A program made the position numbers and the translations under genes. The notes under the pieces were generated by a model, which had not been told where the DNA came from, did not search any database, and saw only the letters and a list, made by a program, of their open reading frames with translations. 62,665 bases of DNA from Hyphococcus sp. GTDB taxonomy: Bacteria > Pseudomonadota > Alphaproteobacteria > Caulobacterales > Parvularculaceae. Numbering within the stretch: position 1 is the stretch's first letter; every line of letters begins with the position of its first letter. This document shows positions 28,797 to 38,297 of the stretch, piece by piece. The stretch is from positions 1 to 62,665 of the forward strand of contig JANQOV010000001.1 in assembly GCA_028285645.1 (NCBI GenBank), written 5' to 3'.

Positions 28797-30017
28797 CTAA
28801 ACTGCAGCCTTTAGCGCATCGACGAGATCGGTGCGCTCCCAGGAAAAGCCGCCTTCCGCATCAACGTCGCGGCCGAAATGACCGTACGCCGCCGTGCGGC
28901 CATAGATCGGCTTGTTGAGATCTAGCGTGCGGCGAATGCCCGATGGCGATAGGTCCATGACTTCAGCAAGGGCTTTTTCAAGCTTTGCTTCATCGACTGT
29001 GCCAGTGCCGTGCAAGTCGACATAAACGGAAAGCGGCTGCGCGACGCCGATCGCATAGGAAAGCTGGATGGTGCAGCGTTCCGCAAAGCCAGCCGCAACG
29101 ACATTCTTGGCAAGATAGCGAGACGCATAAGCCGCCGACCGGTCAACCTTGGTGGTGTCCTTGCCAGAGAACGCGCCGCCCCCATGGGGCGCTGCGCCGC
29201 CATAGGTGTCCACGACGATTTTGCGGCCCGTAAGACCAGCGTCGCCGTCAGGGCCGCCGATGACGAACTTGCCGGTGGGATTCACATGCCAGGCGCAATC
29301 GTCGGCGATCGTTAAGTCGCCCACAGATTTGCGGATGTATGGCTCGACCACAGAGCGCACTTTGGCGGAATCCCAGGTTTCGTCGAGATGCTGCGTCGAC
29401 AGAACGATGGACGTGATTTCAACCGGCTTGCCGTTTTCATAACGCACCGTCACCTGGCTTTTTGCGTCGGGGCCAAGCATGCCGGCTTCGCCTTCGCCGG
29501 CGTGACGGGCGGCTGCGAGATCTTCAAGGATCTTGTGGCTGTAATAGATCGGCGCCGGCATCAACGCCGGCGTTTCGGTACAGGCGTAACCGAACATGAT
29601 GCCCTGGTCGCCCGCGCCTTCTGAATTAGCGTCGGCAGCATTATCAACGCCTTGCGCAATGTCAGTAGACTGAGCATGCAGGAGAACCTCAATCTCTGCG
29701 TTCTTCCAGTGAAACCCGTCCTGCTCATAGCCGATCGACTTAATCGCCTCGCGCGCCGCTTCGACAAATGGCTCCGGCTTAACGCCGCCATGACCGTTCA
29801 TCAGCGTTTCCGGTGCCCGCACCTCGCCGGCAATCACAACGCGATTGGTCGTCGTCAAGGTTTCGCAAGCAACCCGCACATCCCAGGCGTTCATGCCGGT
29901 CCGCTCCGCTTCGCGGTAAATCAGATCGACAATTTCGTCAGAAATGCGATCGCAGACCTTATCCGGATGACCTTCAGAAACGCTTTCGCTGGTAAACAGA
30001 TAAGATTGGCGCGCCAT
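28797..30017 (-). CDS. metK: S-adenosylmethionine synthetase
   Basis: MetK makes SAM from ATP and methionine. The start [20 protein letters not shown] at 30017 gives 406 residues. The ATP-binding motif [10 protein letters not shown]-like is present as [12 protein letters not shown]. The phosphate loop reads [19 protein letters not shown]. The N-terminal histidine of EGHPDK is intact. A 7-codon longer start is possible but unsupported. A perfect 18-base palindrome lies 35 bases upstream of the start and may be an operator. It follows the XRE regulator on the minus strand. Confidence 0.97.
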   Translation of the reverse strand: MARQSYLFTSESVSEGHPDKVCDRISDEIVDLIYREAERTGMNAWDVRVACETLTTTNRVVIAGEVRAPETLMNGHGGVKPEPFVEAAREAIKSIGYEQDGFHWKNAEIEVLLHAQSTDIAQGVDNAADANSEGAGDQGIMFGYACTETPALMPAPIYYSHKILEDLAAARHAGEGEAGMLGPDAKSQVTVRYENGKPVEITSIVLSTQHLDETWDSAKVRSVVEPYIRKSVGDLTIADDCAWHVNPTGKFVIGGPDGDAGLTGRKIVVDTYGGAAPHGGGAFSGKDTTKVDRSAAYASRYLAKNVVAAGFAERCTIQLSYAIGVAQPLSVYVDLHGTGTVDEAKLEKALAEVMDLSPSGIRRTLDLNKPIYGRTAAYGHFGRDVDAEGGFSWERTDLVDALKAAV

Positions 30018-30051
30018 GACGATGGGTGTTCCTCTCATATAAGGAAAAGTT

Positions 30052-30069
30052 TATATGGCGCGCCATATA
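30052..30069. promoter_or_regulatory. 18-base perfect palindrome upstream of metK
   Basis: TATATGGCG (30052-30060) is followed directly by its complement CGCCATATA (30061-30069). It lies between the XRE gene and metK, 35 bases before the metK start on the minus strand. The AT-rich flank TATAAA on the metK side could serve as a -10 element. I do not see a known SAM-riboswitch core in the short leader. The palindrome may bind a dimeric repressor of methionine metabolism. Confidence 0.45.
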
Positions 30070-30130
30070 GCCAAGGGCGAAGGGCTTGTCCATGGCCGCA
30101 AGGCAATGCGCAATCGCTGGGCGGCGCCTG

Positions 30131-30595
30131 TCAGGAGGCCGCCGCCTTTTCCTTATCGCGTTCGCCTTCGGCAATCGAACGCACCAGTTCCAAGACGCGC
30201 TTTCGCACCTTGGGGTCGCTGATCTCGGAAAAATACCGGCAAAGCTGGATGCCCTCAGGAGAATTGAGCAGCTCCATAAATGAGTCGCCCGCTCCGCCCT
30301 CCGCCATGCCGGGGGCTGCGCCGATAACGCCGTCATAATCATCGTAAAAATACTGGATCGGCACTTCCAGCAGTTCGGACAGCTTAAAAATACGGCTGGC
30401 GCCAATGCGATTGGAGCCTTTTTCGTATTTCTGAATCTGTTGAAATGTAAGGCCCAGCGCCTTGCCGAGCGTTTCCTGGCTCATGCCAAGCATTAGCCGC
30501 CGCAGGCGAACCCGGTTACCCACATGCACGTCAATGGGGTGTGGCCCCGACTGTTTCTTTTTTTGTGCGTTTCGTTTCTTTTTGTCGTCCGCCAT
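30131..30595 (-). CDS. XRE-family helix-turn-helix transcriptional regulator
   Basis: The start MADDKKKRNAQKKK at 30595 gives 154 residues. After a basic leader the HTH domain spans about 22-78 (VGNRVRLRRLMLGMSQETLGKA, then FQQIQKYEKGSNRIGASRIF). The C-terminal part (about 85-154) has a helical region ending RELVRSIAEGERDKEKAAAS-like. It lies between lnt and metK on the minus strand, a place where similar regulators occur in many alphaproteobacteria. Targets are unknown; the metK palindrome is a candidate. Confidence 0.9.
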   Translation of the reverse strand: MADDKKKRNAQKKKQSGPHPIDVHVGNRVRLRRLMLGMSQETLGKALGLTFQQIQKYEKGSNRIGASRIFKLSELLEVPIQYFYDDYDGVIGAAPGMAEGGAGDSFMELLNSPEGIQLCRYFSEISDPKVRKRVLELVRSIAEGERDKEKAAAS

Positions 30596-30691
30596 GTCTC
30601 CACCCAAAGCCGCACGGAGCTATCCGTTACAGCCCTCCCAGCGCCTTGAAATCTATAGCGGATTTTTATTGACCCGCAAAGGTTGCGGGAA

Positions 30692-32311
30692 TCAAGACCT
30701 AGCACCTCGGCTTCTCGCCCCGCCAGAATACACGCTTAGCGCGAAAAATACTGCAACCAAAGCGAAGAAAAACCAGTTCCCGACTCTGTCGTAAATTGTG
30801 CGCGGCAGCTTGCCTGGCAAGGCGGCGTCGATCCGCCCTGGCTCATATAGCCGAACCCGTTCGACAATCCGGCCCTTGGCGTCGATCAAGGCTGATATTC
30901 CCGTATTGGCGGAGCGCGCCATGGGCAGCCCGCTTTCAATGGAGCGCAATCGCGCCTGATCAAGATGCTGGCGGGGCCCTGACGTATCACCGAACCAGGC
31001 GTCATTGGTGACCGTCAACAGCCAGTCAGGCCGCTCGCCGCGGGGATAAATCGCGCCCGGGAAAATCGCCTCATAGCAAATCATCGGCGCAAAAGAAGGC
31101 CCGCCTGCTTTCATGACCTTGGGGCCCTCGCCGGCAGAAAACCCATCGTCATAAGGCGCGAGCTGGGCCAGGCCGACCGCGCGCAAAAGCCCCTGCAGCG
31201 GCAGATACTCCCCGAAGGGAACGAGGTGATGCTTGTCATAAAAGCCGACGACCTTGCGGCCTTGGGCTGTGTGCGGCGTAACGGCGATGGAATTATAAAA
31301 CCGCATCTTGCCGGTTTCATCTTCCGCCCGGCGTACTGCGCCGGCAATCAGGACCGCATTCGGCGAAAGCGCAGCCTCCATATCTGCAAGCGCGCTCGCC
31401 GCCTCATTGATGAGAGGCGCGCCGTTCTCTGGCCAGATGATGAAGATGCGGCCGCGATCAGGCAGTCCTTCCGAAGAAAGCGCTAATTGTCGGTCGAAAT
31501 TTCGCCGCCAAAGACCTGGATCAATCTTTTCTCTTTGCGGAATATTCGGTTGAATGATCCTGACAAAGGTTTCCGGGCTGGGCGCCGGTTCTGGGGCGAC
31601 AAGCCGGATGGCGCCAATTGCAAACAGCACCGCCGTTGCAGCAATAGAGATGATCGGACCAAGAAGCTGGCGTTTAATTGGTAGTGCATAGCCAGCCCAC
31701 GCCGCAGGCGCGGCCGCGATCAAGACCGTTATAAGCGATAGTCCATAGGCGCCGTACCAGGCGGCGGTTTGCGCGCCGATGGCCGATCCCGCCAGCGCCT
31801 GACCGGCAAGGTTCCAGGGAAGGCCGGTAAGGACATGGCCGCGGGTAAACTCAAAGAGCGCCCAAACGCACGCGAAGAGAACAACACGCCGCCATCCCGG
31901 ACGCCAGAACGCCGCCGCCGTTAGACAGGCGGCGCCGGTAAAGAGACCAAGAAAAGCCGGCATGCCCGTCACCGCAAACGGCGCCATCCAGGCGAACTCT
32001 TCGGCTTGAACAAAAAACGAAAACGCCATCCAGTAAACGCCGACGAGGAAATAGCCGAAGCCGAATTGCCATCCGGTCCAGAATGCGCGGCGCAATGGTT
32101 TGTCGCTTGCCGACGCCGCATCGATCAACAGGATGAGGACGGAAAATGCGACCGCCAAAAGCGGCAGCGCATAGACCGGGGCCATCGCCAATGCGCCGCA
32201 AGCGCCAGCGCCAATAGCGGTTGCCGCCTTGCGCCAACCGGAAAGCGCGCGCAGCGACCCCGCCAGCTGTTCAAACCCATCGCCAGCTTGACCTGCGCTT
32301 GTTTGCGACAC
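30692..32311 (-). CDS. lnt: Apolipoprotein N-acyltransferase
   Basis: Lnt adds the third acyl chain to the N-terminal cysteine of lipoproteins at the inner membrane. The 539-residue protein begins with GTG (MSQTSAGQAGDGFEQL). It has several N-terminal membrane segments (about 35-225) and a periplasmic nitrilase-like domain with the Glu-Lys-Cys triad. The glutamate is in IIWPENGAP, the lysine in YDKHHLVPFGEYLP, and the cysteine in APMICYEAIFPG. A C-terminal membrane helix completes it. The DUF885, S9, CE15 and beta-propeller lipoproteins of this window would be substrates. corC is six bases upstream. Confidence 0.95.
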   Translation of the reverse strand: MSQTSAGQAGDGFEQLAGSLRALSGWRKAATAIGAGACGALAMAPVYALPLLAVAFSVLILLIDAASASDKPLRRAFWTGWQFGFGYFLVGVYWMAFSFFVQAEEFAWMAPFAVTGMPAFLGLFTGAACLTAAAFWRPGWRRVVLFACVWALFEFTRGHVLTGLPWNLAGQALAGSAIGAQTAAWYGAYGLSLITVLIAAAPAAWAGYALPIKRQLLGPIISIAATAVLFAIGAIRLVAPEPAPSPETFVRIIQPNIPQREKIDPGLWRRNFDRQLALSSEGLPDRGRIFIIWPENGAPLINEAASALADMEAALSPNAVLIAGAVRRAEDETGKMRFYNSIAVTPHTAQGRKVVGFYDKHHLVPFGEYLPLQGLLRAVGLAQLAPYDDGFSAGEGPKVMKAGGPSFAPMICYEAIFPGAIYPRGERPDWLLTVTNDAWFGDTSGPRQHLDQARLRSIESGLPMARSANTGISALIDAKGRIVERVRLYEPGRIDAALPGKLPRTIYDRVGNWFFFALVAVFFALSVYSGGARSRGARS

Positions 32312-32317
32312 GCGGCG

Positions 32318-33202
32318 TTACTCCGCTGCTTTGCTGTTTTGTTGGGCGCCTGCCGGAAAAATGCGGATCTTTCGGACTTTCCGCGGGTCCGCTTCAATTA
32401 CTTCGAAATCAAGACCGCTTGGCCCGACAATGACTTCCCCGCGCTGTGGAACACGGCCCGCCAGCGTAAACACAAGTCCGCCCAGCGTATCGATTTCTTC
32501 ATCGTCAGGGCAAAGATTAATGCCCGTTTCCTCGTAGAACTCTTCAAGTTCAACGCGCGCAGACGCGTCCCAGCCGCCATCAGGGCGCGGCGCGATCAAC
32601 ATGGCGTCGTCTTCGTCATGCTCGTCATTGATATCGCCAACAATTTCCTCAACAAGGTCTTCGATGGTGACGAGGCCGTCTGTTCCCCCATACTCATCGA
32701 TGACCAGGGCCATGTGAATGCGCGAAGCCTGCATACGTAACAACAAATCCGTAATGCGCATCGAAGGCGGCACGTAAAGGATTTCGCGGCGGATAGATTT
32801 AAGTATCGGTCCTTCGCCATTATTCTTGACGCGGCCGGTTGCGATCAATCCGACAAGGTCCTTGATATGCACCATGCCGACGGGGTCATCCAAGTCGCCG
32901 CGATAGATCGGCATGCGCGAATGGCCGGCTTCGGAAAAGACTTTGATCAGCTCTTCAAAGGGCGTTTCCATATCCACCGCAAAAATGTCAGCCCGCGGCG
33001 CCATGACATCAACGACGAGCTTCTCATCAAATTCAATAACGCGCTCAATCATTTCCCGGCGCTGGGCGGGCAGCGCGAGCGCAGCGGTGTCATCTCCATT
33101 TTCGATGGCGTCGGGGATCGCATCTTTGCTGGATTTGCCGAGCAAAGCGGCAAGACGGCCAAATAAGCTGCTACTGTCTCCGGACCCATTGTCGCCGGTC
33201 AT
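32318..33202 (-). CDS. HlyC/CorC family transporter-associated protein (CBS pair)
   Basis: The 294-residue protein has two CBS domains (about 65-190; [20 protein letters not shown] and [21 protein letters not shown] are typical). A C-terminal CorC_HlyC domain (about 205-285) includes [20 protein letters not shown]. It lacks the membrane domain of larger relatives, so it is the soluble CorC form. Such proteins are linked to Mg/Co efflux. Its GTG/ATG overlaps the ybeY stop by four bases, in the block miaB-phoH-ybeY-corC-lnt. Confidence 0.92.
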   Translation of the reverse strand: MTGDNGSGDSSSLFGRLAALLGKSSKDAIPDAIENGDDTAALALPAQRREMIERVIEFDEKLVVDVMAPRADIFAVDMETPFEELIKVFSEAGHSRMPIYRGDLDDPVGMVHIKDLVGLIATGRVKNNGEGPILKSIRREILYVPPSMRITDLLLRMQASRIHMALVIDEYGGTDGLVTIEDLVEEIVGDINDEHDEDDAMLIAPRPDGGWDASARVELEEFYEETGINLCPDDEEIDTLGGLVFTLAGRVPQRGEVIVGPSGLDFEVIEADPRKVRKIRIFPAGAQQNSKAAE

Positions 33203-33678
33203 GTCGCCCCCGCTTCCTCATCCGACAACATGTCTGTTGCAGCGTAAGGATTTGCAACGCCAAGCCGGGTCAAAATTTTTATCTCGCGTTGTTCCATGTC
33301 GTCAGCGTCAATATCGGACTGATGATCATAGCCCATGAGATGCAACAGCCCATGCACAATCAGGTGGGCGGCGCGATCCTTGAAGGCAATCCCCAGTTCC
33401 CGCGCCTCATCTTGGCATATTTCGCGGCCAATCGCGATATCGCCAAGGCGATCAGCGCCGTCATCGCCCGGGAAAGACAAGACATTTGTCGGCTTATCCT
33501 TGCCGCGAAAGCGCTTGTTGAGGTCTTGCATCGCCGCATTATTGGTTAACAGCAGCGCCACTTCGTCGGCCGGCGCGCCAACCGCCCGGATGGTTTCCTC
33601 ATAGCAGGCCGCCGCAAGCGCCGACATATCCGCCGACGCATCGCGCCAACCCTCGTCCTCGGTAATCGTCTCAATCAT
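33199..33678 (-). CDS. ybeY: Endoribonuclease YbeY
   Basis: YbeY is a metal-dependent endoribonuclease acting in 16S rRNA 3'-end processing and ribosome quality control. The 159-residue protein carries the zinc motif HLIVHGLLHLMGYDH (about 109-123) and the upstream conserved block NVLSFPGDD. It overlaps corC and phoH by four bases each (ATGA), so the three genes are translationally coupled. Confidence 0.96.
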   Translation of the reverse strand: MIETITEDEGWRDASADMSALAAACYEETIRAVGAPADEVALLLTNNAAMQDLNKRFRGKDKPTNVLSFPGDDGADRLGDIAIGREICQDEARELGIAFKDRAAHLIVHGLLHLMGYDHQSDIDADDMEQREIKILTRLGVANPYAATDMLSDEEAGAT

Positions 33679-34667
33679 GGCCGGGCGGGTTTGTCCTCGC
33701 GGGCGTCATAAGCGTCGATGATGCGCGACACTAGCGGGTGACGCACTACATCCGCCGCCGTGAACCGGGCGACGGCAACGCCCTCGACGCCGGTGAGCAC
33801 CGACAAGGCGTCGTTGAGACCGGAAACCTCGCCATGGGGCAGGTCTGTTTGAGTTGGGTCTCCGGTCACCGCCATATGCGCGCCTTCGCCGAGGCGGGTT
33901 AAAAACATCTTCATTTGGGCTGGCGTTGCGTTTTGCGCTTCATCGAGAATAACCGCGGATCGCGAGAGCGTTCGCCCGCGCATGAAAGCGATCGGCGCGA
34001 TCTCAATATCCCCGGAAGCGATGCGCCGCTCTACATAGTCAGCATGCAGCATATCGTGAAGCGCATCGTAAAGCGGCCGTAAGAAAGGATCGACTTTTTC
34101 CTTCATGTCTCCGGGCAAGAACCCGATGCGTTCTCCCGCTTCCAGCGCCGGCCGCGATAGAATGATCCGTTCAATGACGCCGGTCATCAGCAGGCCGACC
34201 GCATGGGCGACCGCAAGATAGGTCTTGCCGGTGCCAGCGGGCCCGACGCCGAACGTTAAATCGTGAGAATCGAGCTTTTGTAAGTATGCCGCCTGGTTAG
34301 GCGTCCGCGCCATGATCTGGCGCTTTGGGGTTTTGATGGAAGGCGCAACGGTTTTGACTTTGCCCAAAGGTTGCGTTTCGGCGAGCTTGGCGGCTGCGCG
34401 CACTTCGCCAAGGCCCACAGATTCGCCGCGCTCTAGCTTGCCGTAAATCTGATTGAGCGCCGCCACCGCAGCCGCACGCGCTGAAGGCTCGCCGCTGATG
34501 GCGAACCGGTTGCCGCGCGGATCGATACGGACGTTGAGCGCGTCTTCGAGAACAGCCAGATGCGCGTCATGTTCTCCGGATAGGTCGGCGGCCAGGCGGT
34601 TGTCTTCAAAGGCGACGATTTCAACATCGCCATTTTCAACCCGGGTTCCGGTTTTCTGTTCGCTCAA
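33675..34667 (-). CDS. ybeZ: PhoH-like ATPase (YbeZ type)
   Basis: The 330-residue protein has the PhoH ATPase domain (about 120-325) with Walker [18 protein letters not shown] and Walker [15 protein letters not shown]. The segment [12 protein letters not shown] is the sensor motif. An N-terminal KH-like region precedes it. YbeZ is genetically tied to YbeY and thought to have helicase-type activity on RNA. It overlaps ybeY and miaB by four bases on either side, matching the conserved order. Confidence 0.95.
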   Translation of the reverse strand: MSEQKTGTRVENGDVEIVAFEDNRLAADLSGEHDAHLAVLEDALNVRIDPRGNRFAISGEPSARAAAVAALNQIYGKLERGESVGLGEVRAAAKLAETQPLGKVKTVAPSIKTPKRQIMARTPNQAAYLQKLDSHDLTFGVGPAGTGKTYLAVAHAVGLLMTGVIERIILSRPALEAGERIGFLPGDMKEKVDPFLRPLYDALHDMLHADYVERRIASGDIEIAPIAFMRGRTLSRSAVILDEAQNATPAQMKMFLTRLGEGAHMAVTGDPTQTDLPHGEVSGLNDALSVLTGVEGVAVARFTAADVVRHPLVSRIIDAYDAREDKPARP

Positions 34668-36043
34668 GCCGCAGCCTCTCGCCGTTTATCCAGCTCACCC
34701 GCCAATGCGTTCGGCGTTACGCCTTTAATCTTCACCGGCGCGATCGAGCCTAGCATGGATTTTGGCGCCGTTACGTGAACGCTTTGCAAATATGGGCTGC
34801 GGCCTACCAGCTGCCCCTCGTGACGGCCGGTTTTTTCGAATAGAACCGGCAAAGTACGACCGCGCTGGGCGTCGTTAAAACTGCGCCGCTGAACGTCGAG
34901 AAGCGCCTGCAATAGCGACAAACGCTCGTCTTTTAGCGCTTCCGGAACCTGTTTTTGCATCACGGAACCCGGGGTGCCCGGCCGGCGGGAATATTTAAAG
35001 GAAAAGGCCGAGGCGTATTCCACTTCCGTGACGAGATCTAATGTCGCTTGAAAATCCTCATCCGTTTCGCCGGGGAAACCAACGATGAAGTCACCAGAAA
35101 TCGCAATATCGGGCCGCGCCGCTCGAATGCGCTCGATCTGCCGCAAATAGTCTTCGGCGGTATGGCCGCGGTTCATGGTTTTGAGAATTTGGTCAGACCC
35201 CGCCTGCACCGGAAGGTGCAAATAGGGCATCAGTTTTTCTTCCTCGCCAAGGGCAGCGATCAGGCCGTCATCCATGTCGCGGGGGTGCGAGGTCGTAAAG
35301 CGAAGGCGCTCGATGCCGTCGATTTTTGCAAGATGCCGGCAGAGCTCGCCAAGCCCCCAATCGTCACCCGCATCGCCCGCTGGCGGCGCATGGCGCCAAG
35401 CGTTGACGTTTTGTCCAAGCAGCGTGATTTCTTTGACACCCTGGCCGGCAAGCAAGCGCACTTCGTCGGTGATCTGATCAACGCTTCGCGAAACCTCGGC
35501 GCCTCTCGTATACGGAACAACGCAAAACGTGCAGAACTTATCGCACCCTTCCTGGATGGTGACAAACGCCGTCGGTCCGTCGGCCTTGCGGTCCGCCAAG
35601 CGATCGAATTTTTCTTCCACCGCAAAATCGGTTTCCAACACTGCGCCGTCTTTTCGCGCTGCTTTCGCGAGCAACTCCGGCAGCCGGTGATAAGCTTGCG
35701 GCCCGACCGTGATGTCGACTTGCGGCGCGCGCGCTTTTATCTCGGGTCCTTCCGCCTGCGCGACGCATCCTGCGACGGCAATGGTCAACTCTTCGCCGGC
35801 GGTTTTTTTTGCGGTTTTGATTTGTTTGAGCCGTCCAAGTTCGGAGTAGACCTTTTCCGCCGCTTTTTCGCGGATGTGGCAAGTGTTGAGAATAACGAGA
35901 TCCGCGTCTTCCGGCGCATCGGCGACACCATAGCCAAGCGGCTTTAACAACCCCGCCATGCGCTCGGAATCATAGACATTCATCTGGCACCCATAGGTGC
36001 GGATGAAGACCGATTTCCCTTGCTCTTGCGCCGGTTTCGTCAT
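34664..36043 (-). CDS. miaB: tRNA-2-methylthio-N6-isopentenyladenosine-37 synthase MiaB
   Basis: MiaB is a radical-SAM methylthiotransferase acting on tRNA position 37. The 459-residue protein has the N-terminal cluster domain with cysteines in [27 protein letters not shown] and [10 protein letters not shown]. The radical-SAM CxxxCxxC is in [19 protein letters not shown]-terminal TRAM domain follows (about 375-440; [13 protein letters not shown]). It is the first gene of the miaB-phoH-ybeY-corC-lnt block on the minus strand. Confidence 0.97.
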   Translation of the reverse strand: MTKPAQEQGKSVFIRTYGCQMNVYDSERMAGLLKPLGYGVADAPEDADLVILNTCHIREKAAEKVYSELGRLKQIKTAKKTAGEELTIAVAGCVAQAEGPEIKARAPQVDITVGPQAYHRLPELLAKAARKDGAVLETDFAVEEKFDRLADRKADGPTAFVTIQEGCDKFCTFCVVPYTRGAEVSRSVDQITDEVRLLAGQGVKEITLLGQNVNAWRHAPPAGDAGDDWGLGELCRHLAKIDGIERLRFTTSHPRDMDDGLIAALGEEEKLMPYLHLPVQAGSDQILKTMNRGHTAEDYLRQIERIRAARPDIAISGDFIVGFPGETDEDFQATLDLVTEVEYASAFSFKYSRRPGTPGSVMQKQVPEALKDERLSLLQALLDVQRRSFNDAQRGRTLPVLFEKTGRHEGQLVGRSPYLQSVHVTAPKSMLGSIAPVKIKGVTPNALAGELDKRREAAA

Positions 36044-36205
36044 GGTTTCCGCTGAATTCTGCGAGCGAGCCTTTTAGGCGTGCAAGGGTCATGATGCAAC
36101 GGGCTGAATTTCAACCAAAATCGACCGGAACTCCATAAGCCGCCGCCTCGACCTTGGCGGGCTGATCCGATAAGCTAAAGCAGCAAAAGCGGGGAGGGTA
36201 GGGTT

Positions 36206-36385
36206 ATGCCGCGCTGGCTTTCATCACTGATGATTTTGATCGGTTTTTTAGCGTTGGTGGCGCTGGCGATCCTGCCGAAAAACGTCACCGTTATTGTCGA
36301 CGTGGATTCCCAAACGGAAGTCGAAAACGAAACCACCATCAATCACAACGGACCGGTTCCGCTGGAAGGTCCGGAGGGCGGCTAG
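36206..36385 (+). CDS. Small single-helix membrane protein, 59 residues
   Basis: ATG at 36206 is preceded by a strong ribosome site (GGGGAGGG). The product starts MPRWLSSLMILIGFLALVA, giving one membrane helix at about 5-25. It is followed by a strand-like segment (NVTVIVDVDSQTEVENETT) and a Gly/Pro tail ending LEGPEGG. It stands alone between miaB and the ferritin-like gene, both of which are on the other strand. I do not recognise a family. A short anchored periplasmic peptide is the plain reading, and the coding call is supported mainly by the ribosome site. Confidence 0.55.
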   Translation: MPRWLSSLMILIGFLALVALAILPKNVTVIVDVDSQTEVENETTINHNGPVPLEGPEGG

Positions 36386-36421
36386 GTCGACGACGCGCCC
36401 TAAGGGCGAATTCTTCGTCCT

Positions 36422-37534
36422 CTACTCAGCGGCAACACCGTTGGCGCCTTTGCCAAGCTCGGCGACTTCCTCGACATATTGCTGGCGCTTGCGCTTATTG
36501 ATTTCGTCAAACTCTTCGGCGCGCTCGTTGTCATTTTGCATCAACGCTTCATAGTCCGTATCCGCATAGCCGATGACGCCCATCTTGGCGTAGGCTTCCT
36601 GAATTTTATCAGACCACAGACCGATATCCCTGACGATGGGCACAATCCGCTGGAAGAGAACGGAGCGGAAATGACGCTGGAATTCTGAGTCGCGCTGCGC
36701 ATCGACGATTTCCTCAACCGGCAGTCCAAGCCCGGTATAGACCTCACGCGCCTCAAACCGGTCGCGCATCAAATAGCAGGCCTCCACCAGAAATTCTTCG
36801 CGCTCGTCACGCTCAGCTTGCGTGAGCTGCGGGTAATAGTCACTCAACGTCAGACGCCCAAACGCCACATGCCGGCTTTCGTCCTGCATCACATAAGCGT
36901 TCACCTGTTGCGCCAGCGGGTTTTGCGAAATTTCACGGATATTGTTGAAGGCGGCGAGCGCCAGGCCCTCAATCACCACCTGCATGGCGAGATAAGTCAT
37001 GTCCCAGCGGGAATCTCTCAGCGCCTGATCGATCAGCGTCTGCAATGGCGCGGTCATAGGATAGGCGACGCCGAATTTGTGCAAAAGCTTTTGGTAGGCC
37101 TCTACGTGCCGCGCTTCATCCATCACTTGCGTTGACGCATAAAACTTGGCGTCGAGGTCGGGCACCTGCTGCACGATCTTCGCCGCGCAAATCAGCGCTG
37201 CCTGTTCGCCTTGCATGAATTGCGAAATCATCCAGGCCTGTTGATGGCGGCGCAATTCGTTGCGCTCTTTGTCGCTCATCTTTTTCCAGACGTCCGTATG
37301 ATATGCGCCGTTCATCTCGTCGGGCATCTGCATCGGGTTTTCGAAGTCGAGTTCTTCCGTCCAGTCGATGCGGTTGAGCGCATCCCACTGCATGTCTTTG
37401 CCTTTTTGATAAAGGTGCATCATCTGCTTGCGGCCGTCGTCATACTCCCAGTCAAAGGCCGTGTCGTAATCTTGCGGCACGGTCCATGAGGGATCGATGT
37501 CCGGCATGGGGTAAAGGTCGCGCAAAGACGTCAT
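36422..37534 (-). CDS. Ferritin-like diiron protein (R2-like), possible oxidase or desaturase
   Basis: The 370-residue protein shows the four-helix diiron ligand set. Glu110 is in QGEQAAL, Glu140 and His143 in DEARHVEAY, Glu189 in IEGLALAAF, and Glu219 and His222 in DESRHVAFG. This E/ExxH/E/ExxH pattern is shared by ribonucleotide-reductase R2, bacterial multicomponent monooxygenases and soluble acyl-ACP desaturases. I cannot tell which reaction it performs. It has no neighbours typical of a nucleotide reductase. A strong promoter with a palindrome stands upstream, so expression is probably controlled by a dimeric repressor. Fur is the next gene upstream. Confidence 0.75.
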   Translation of the reverse strand: MTSLRDLYPMPDIDPSWTVPQDYDTAFDWEYDDGRKQMMHLYQKGKDMQWDALNRIDWTEELDFENPMQMPDEMNGAYHTDVWKKMSDKERNELRRHQQAWMISQFMQGEQAALICAAKIVQQVPDLDAKFYASTQVMDEARHVEAYQKLLHKFGVAYPMTAPLQTLIDQALRDSRWDMTYLAMQVVIEGLALAAFNNIREISQNPLAQQVNAYVMQDESRHVAFGRLTLSDYYPQLTQAERDEREEFLVEACYLMRDRFEAREVYTGLGLPVEEIVDAQRDSEFQRHFRSVLFQRIVPIVRDIGLWSDKIQEAYAKMGVIGYADTDYEALMQNDNERAEEFDEINKRKRQQYVEEVAELGKGANGVAAE

Positions 37535-37622
37535 TGATGTTCTCCGACTTGAGGCGTTGCCGATTTATCGCGCCGAACCTCGCATTCAGGCGTTAACGGG
37601 GCCTGACTTGACGTTCGCTCAG

Positions 37623-37654
37623 GTAAACTAAGTAGTTTACTTTAAAAAAGTCAA
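37623..37654 (-). promoter_or_regulatory. Promoter with overlapping palindromic operator before the diiron protein gene
   Basis: On the minus strand TTGACT (37654-37649) and TTAGTT (37631-37626) are 17 bases apart, the standard spacing of -35 and -10 elements. A palindrome covers the spacer and the -10: GTAAACTA (37623-37630), two bases, TAGTTTAC (37633-37640). A repressor bound there would exclude polymerase. The form is like a TetR-family operator. The start codon lies at 37534, about 90 bases on. Confidence 0.55.
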
Positions 37655-37739
37655 GCAGCGACAGCGTCATTTGGACACTTCTGCTAAAGATTTTTGAAAG
37701 GGCCGCTAAGAACTCGGGCGGCGCGATCGGTTAAGCGGT

Positions 37740-38156
37740 TCAGTCGTCGCCCGTACCAAGCTTTACGCCATAGAGCTCCAGACGATGGGCGACCAGCTTG
37801 TAGCCGTGTTCTTTGGCGATGCGTTGCTGTAATTGCTCGATTTCCTCATTGACGAACTCAATGACATCGCCGGTCCGAATATCAATGAGATGATCATGGT
37901 GATCTTCGGATGCCTCTTCATAGCGGGAGCGGCCATCCTGAAAGTCATGGCGCTCAACGACGCCAGCCTCCTCGAAGAGACGCATAGTCCGGTAGACCGT
38001 TGCGATGGAGATATTCTTGTCGATTTCCGAAGCGCGGCGATGGATTTCTTCCACATCAGGATGATCGTCGGCGAGCGACAACACCCTGGCGATGACCTTG
38101 CGCTGCTCGGTCATGCGCATGCCTTTTTCGACACAGAGTTTTTCAAGCCTGTCCAT
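37740..38156 (-). CDS. fur: Fur-family iron/metal regulator
   Basis: The 138-residue protein has the winged-helix domain (about 1-80; GMRMTEQRKVIARVL, SIATVYRTMRLFEEAGVVER). The C-terminal metal and dimer domain includes EDHHDHLIDIRTGDVIEF. The usual C-terminal CxxC pairs are absent, as is common in alphaproteobacterial Fur/Mur, so Mn or Fe sensing cannot be told apart. It represses metal-uptake genes when metal is bound. It stands about 140 bases from rimI on the same strand. Confidence 0.9.
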   Translation of the reverse strand: MDRLEKLCVEKGMRMTEQRKVIARVLSLADDHPDVEEIHRRASEIDKNISIATVYRTMRLFEEAGVVERHDFQDGRSRYEEASEDHHDHLIDIRTGDVIEFVNEEIEQLQQRIAKEHGYKLVAHRLELYGVKLGTGDD

Positions 38157-38297
38157 GCAAACTCCTTAGCGCGGCGCCTTATTTTCTTAGATCACGCCGT
38201 GGGGCGCATTCGCAACCGTAATCGCATGATTCTCGGCGCGAAATCAGCGCCACCCATTACGCTGATGAGAATGAAACTCAATTCCAAAGCTGACTAC

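Noticed and set aside
30018-30130. Possible SAM riboswitch before metK
   Set aside because: The leader is short and I could not find the conserved core of SAM-II or SAM/SAH types. The palindrome is better explained as a protein site.
35048-35947. 299-codon plus-strand frame
   Set aside because: It is antisense to miaB and no domain is seen.
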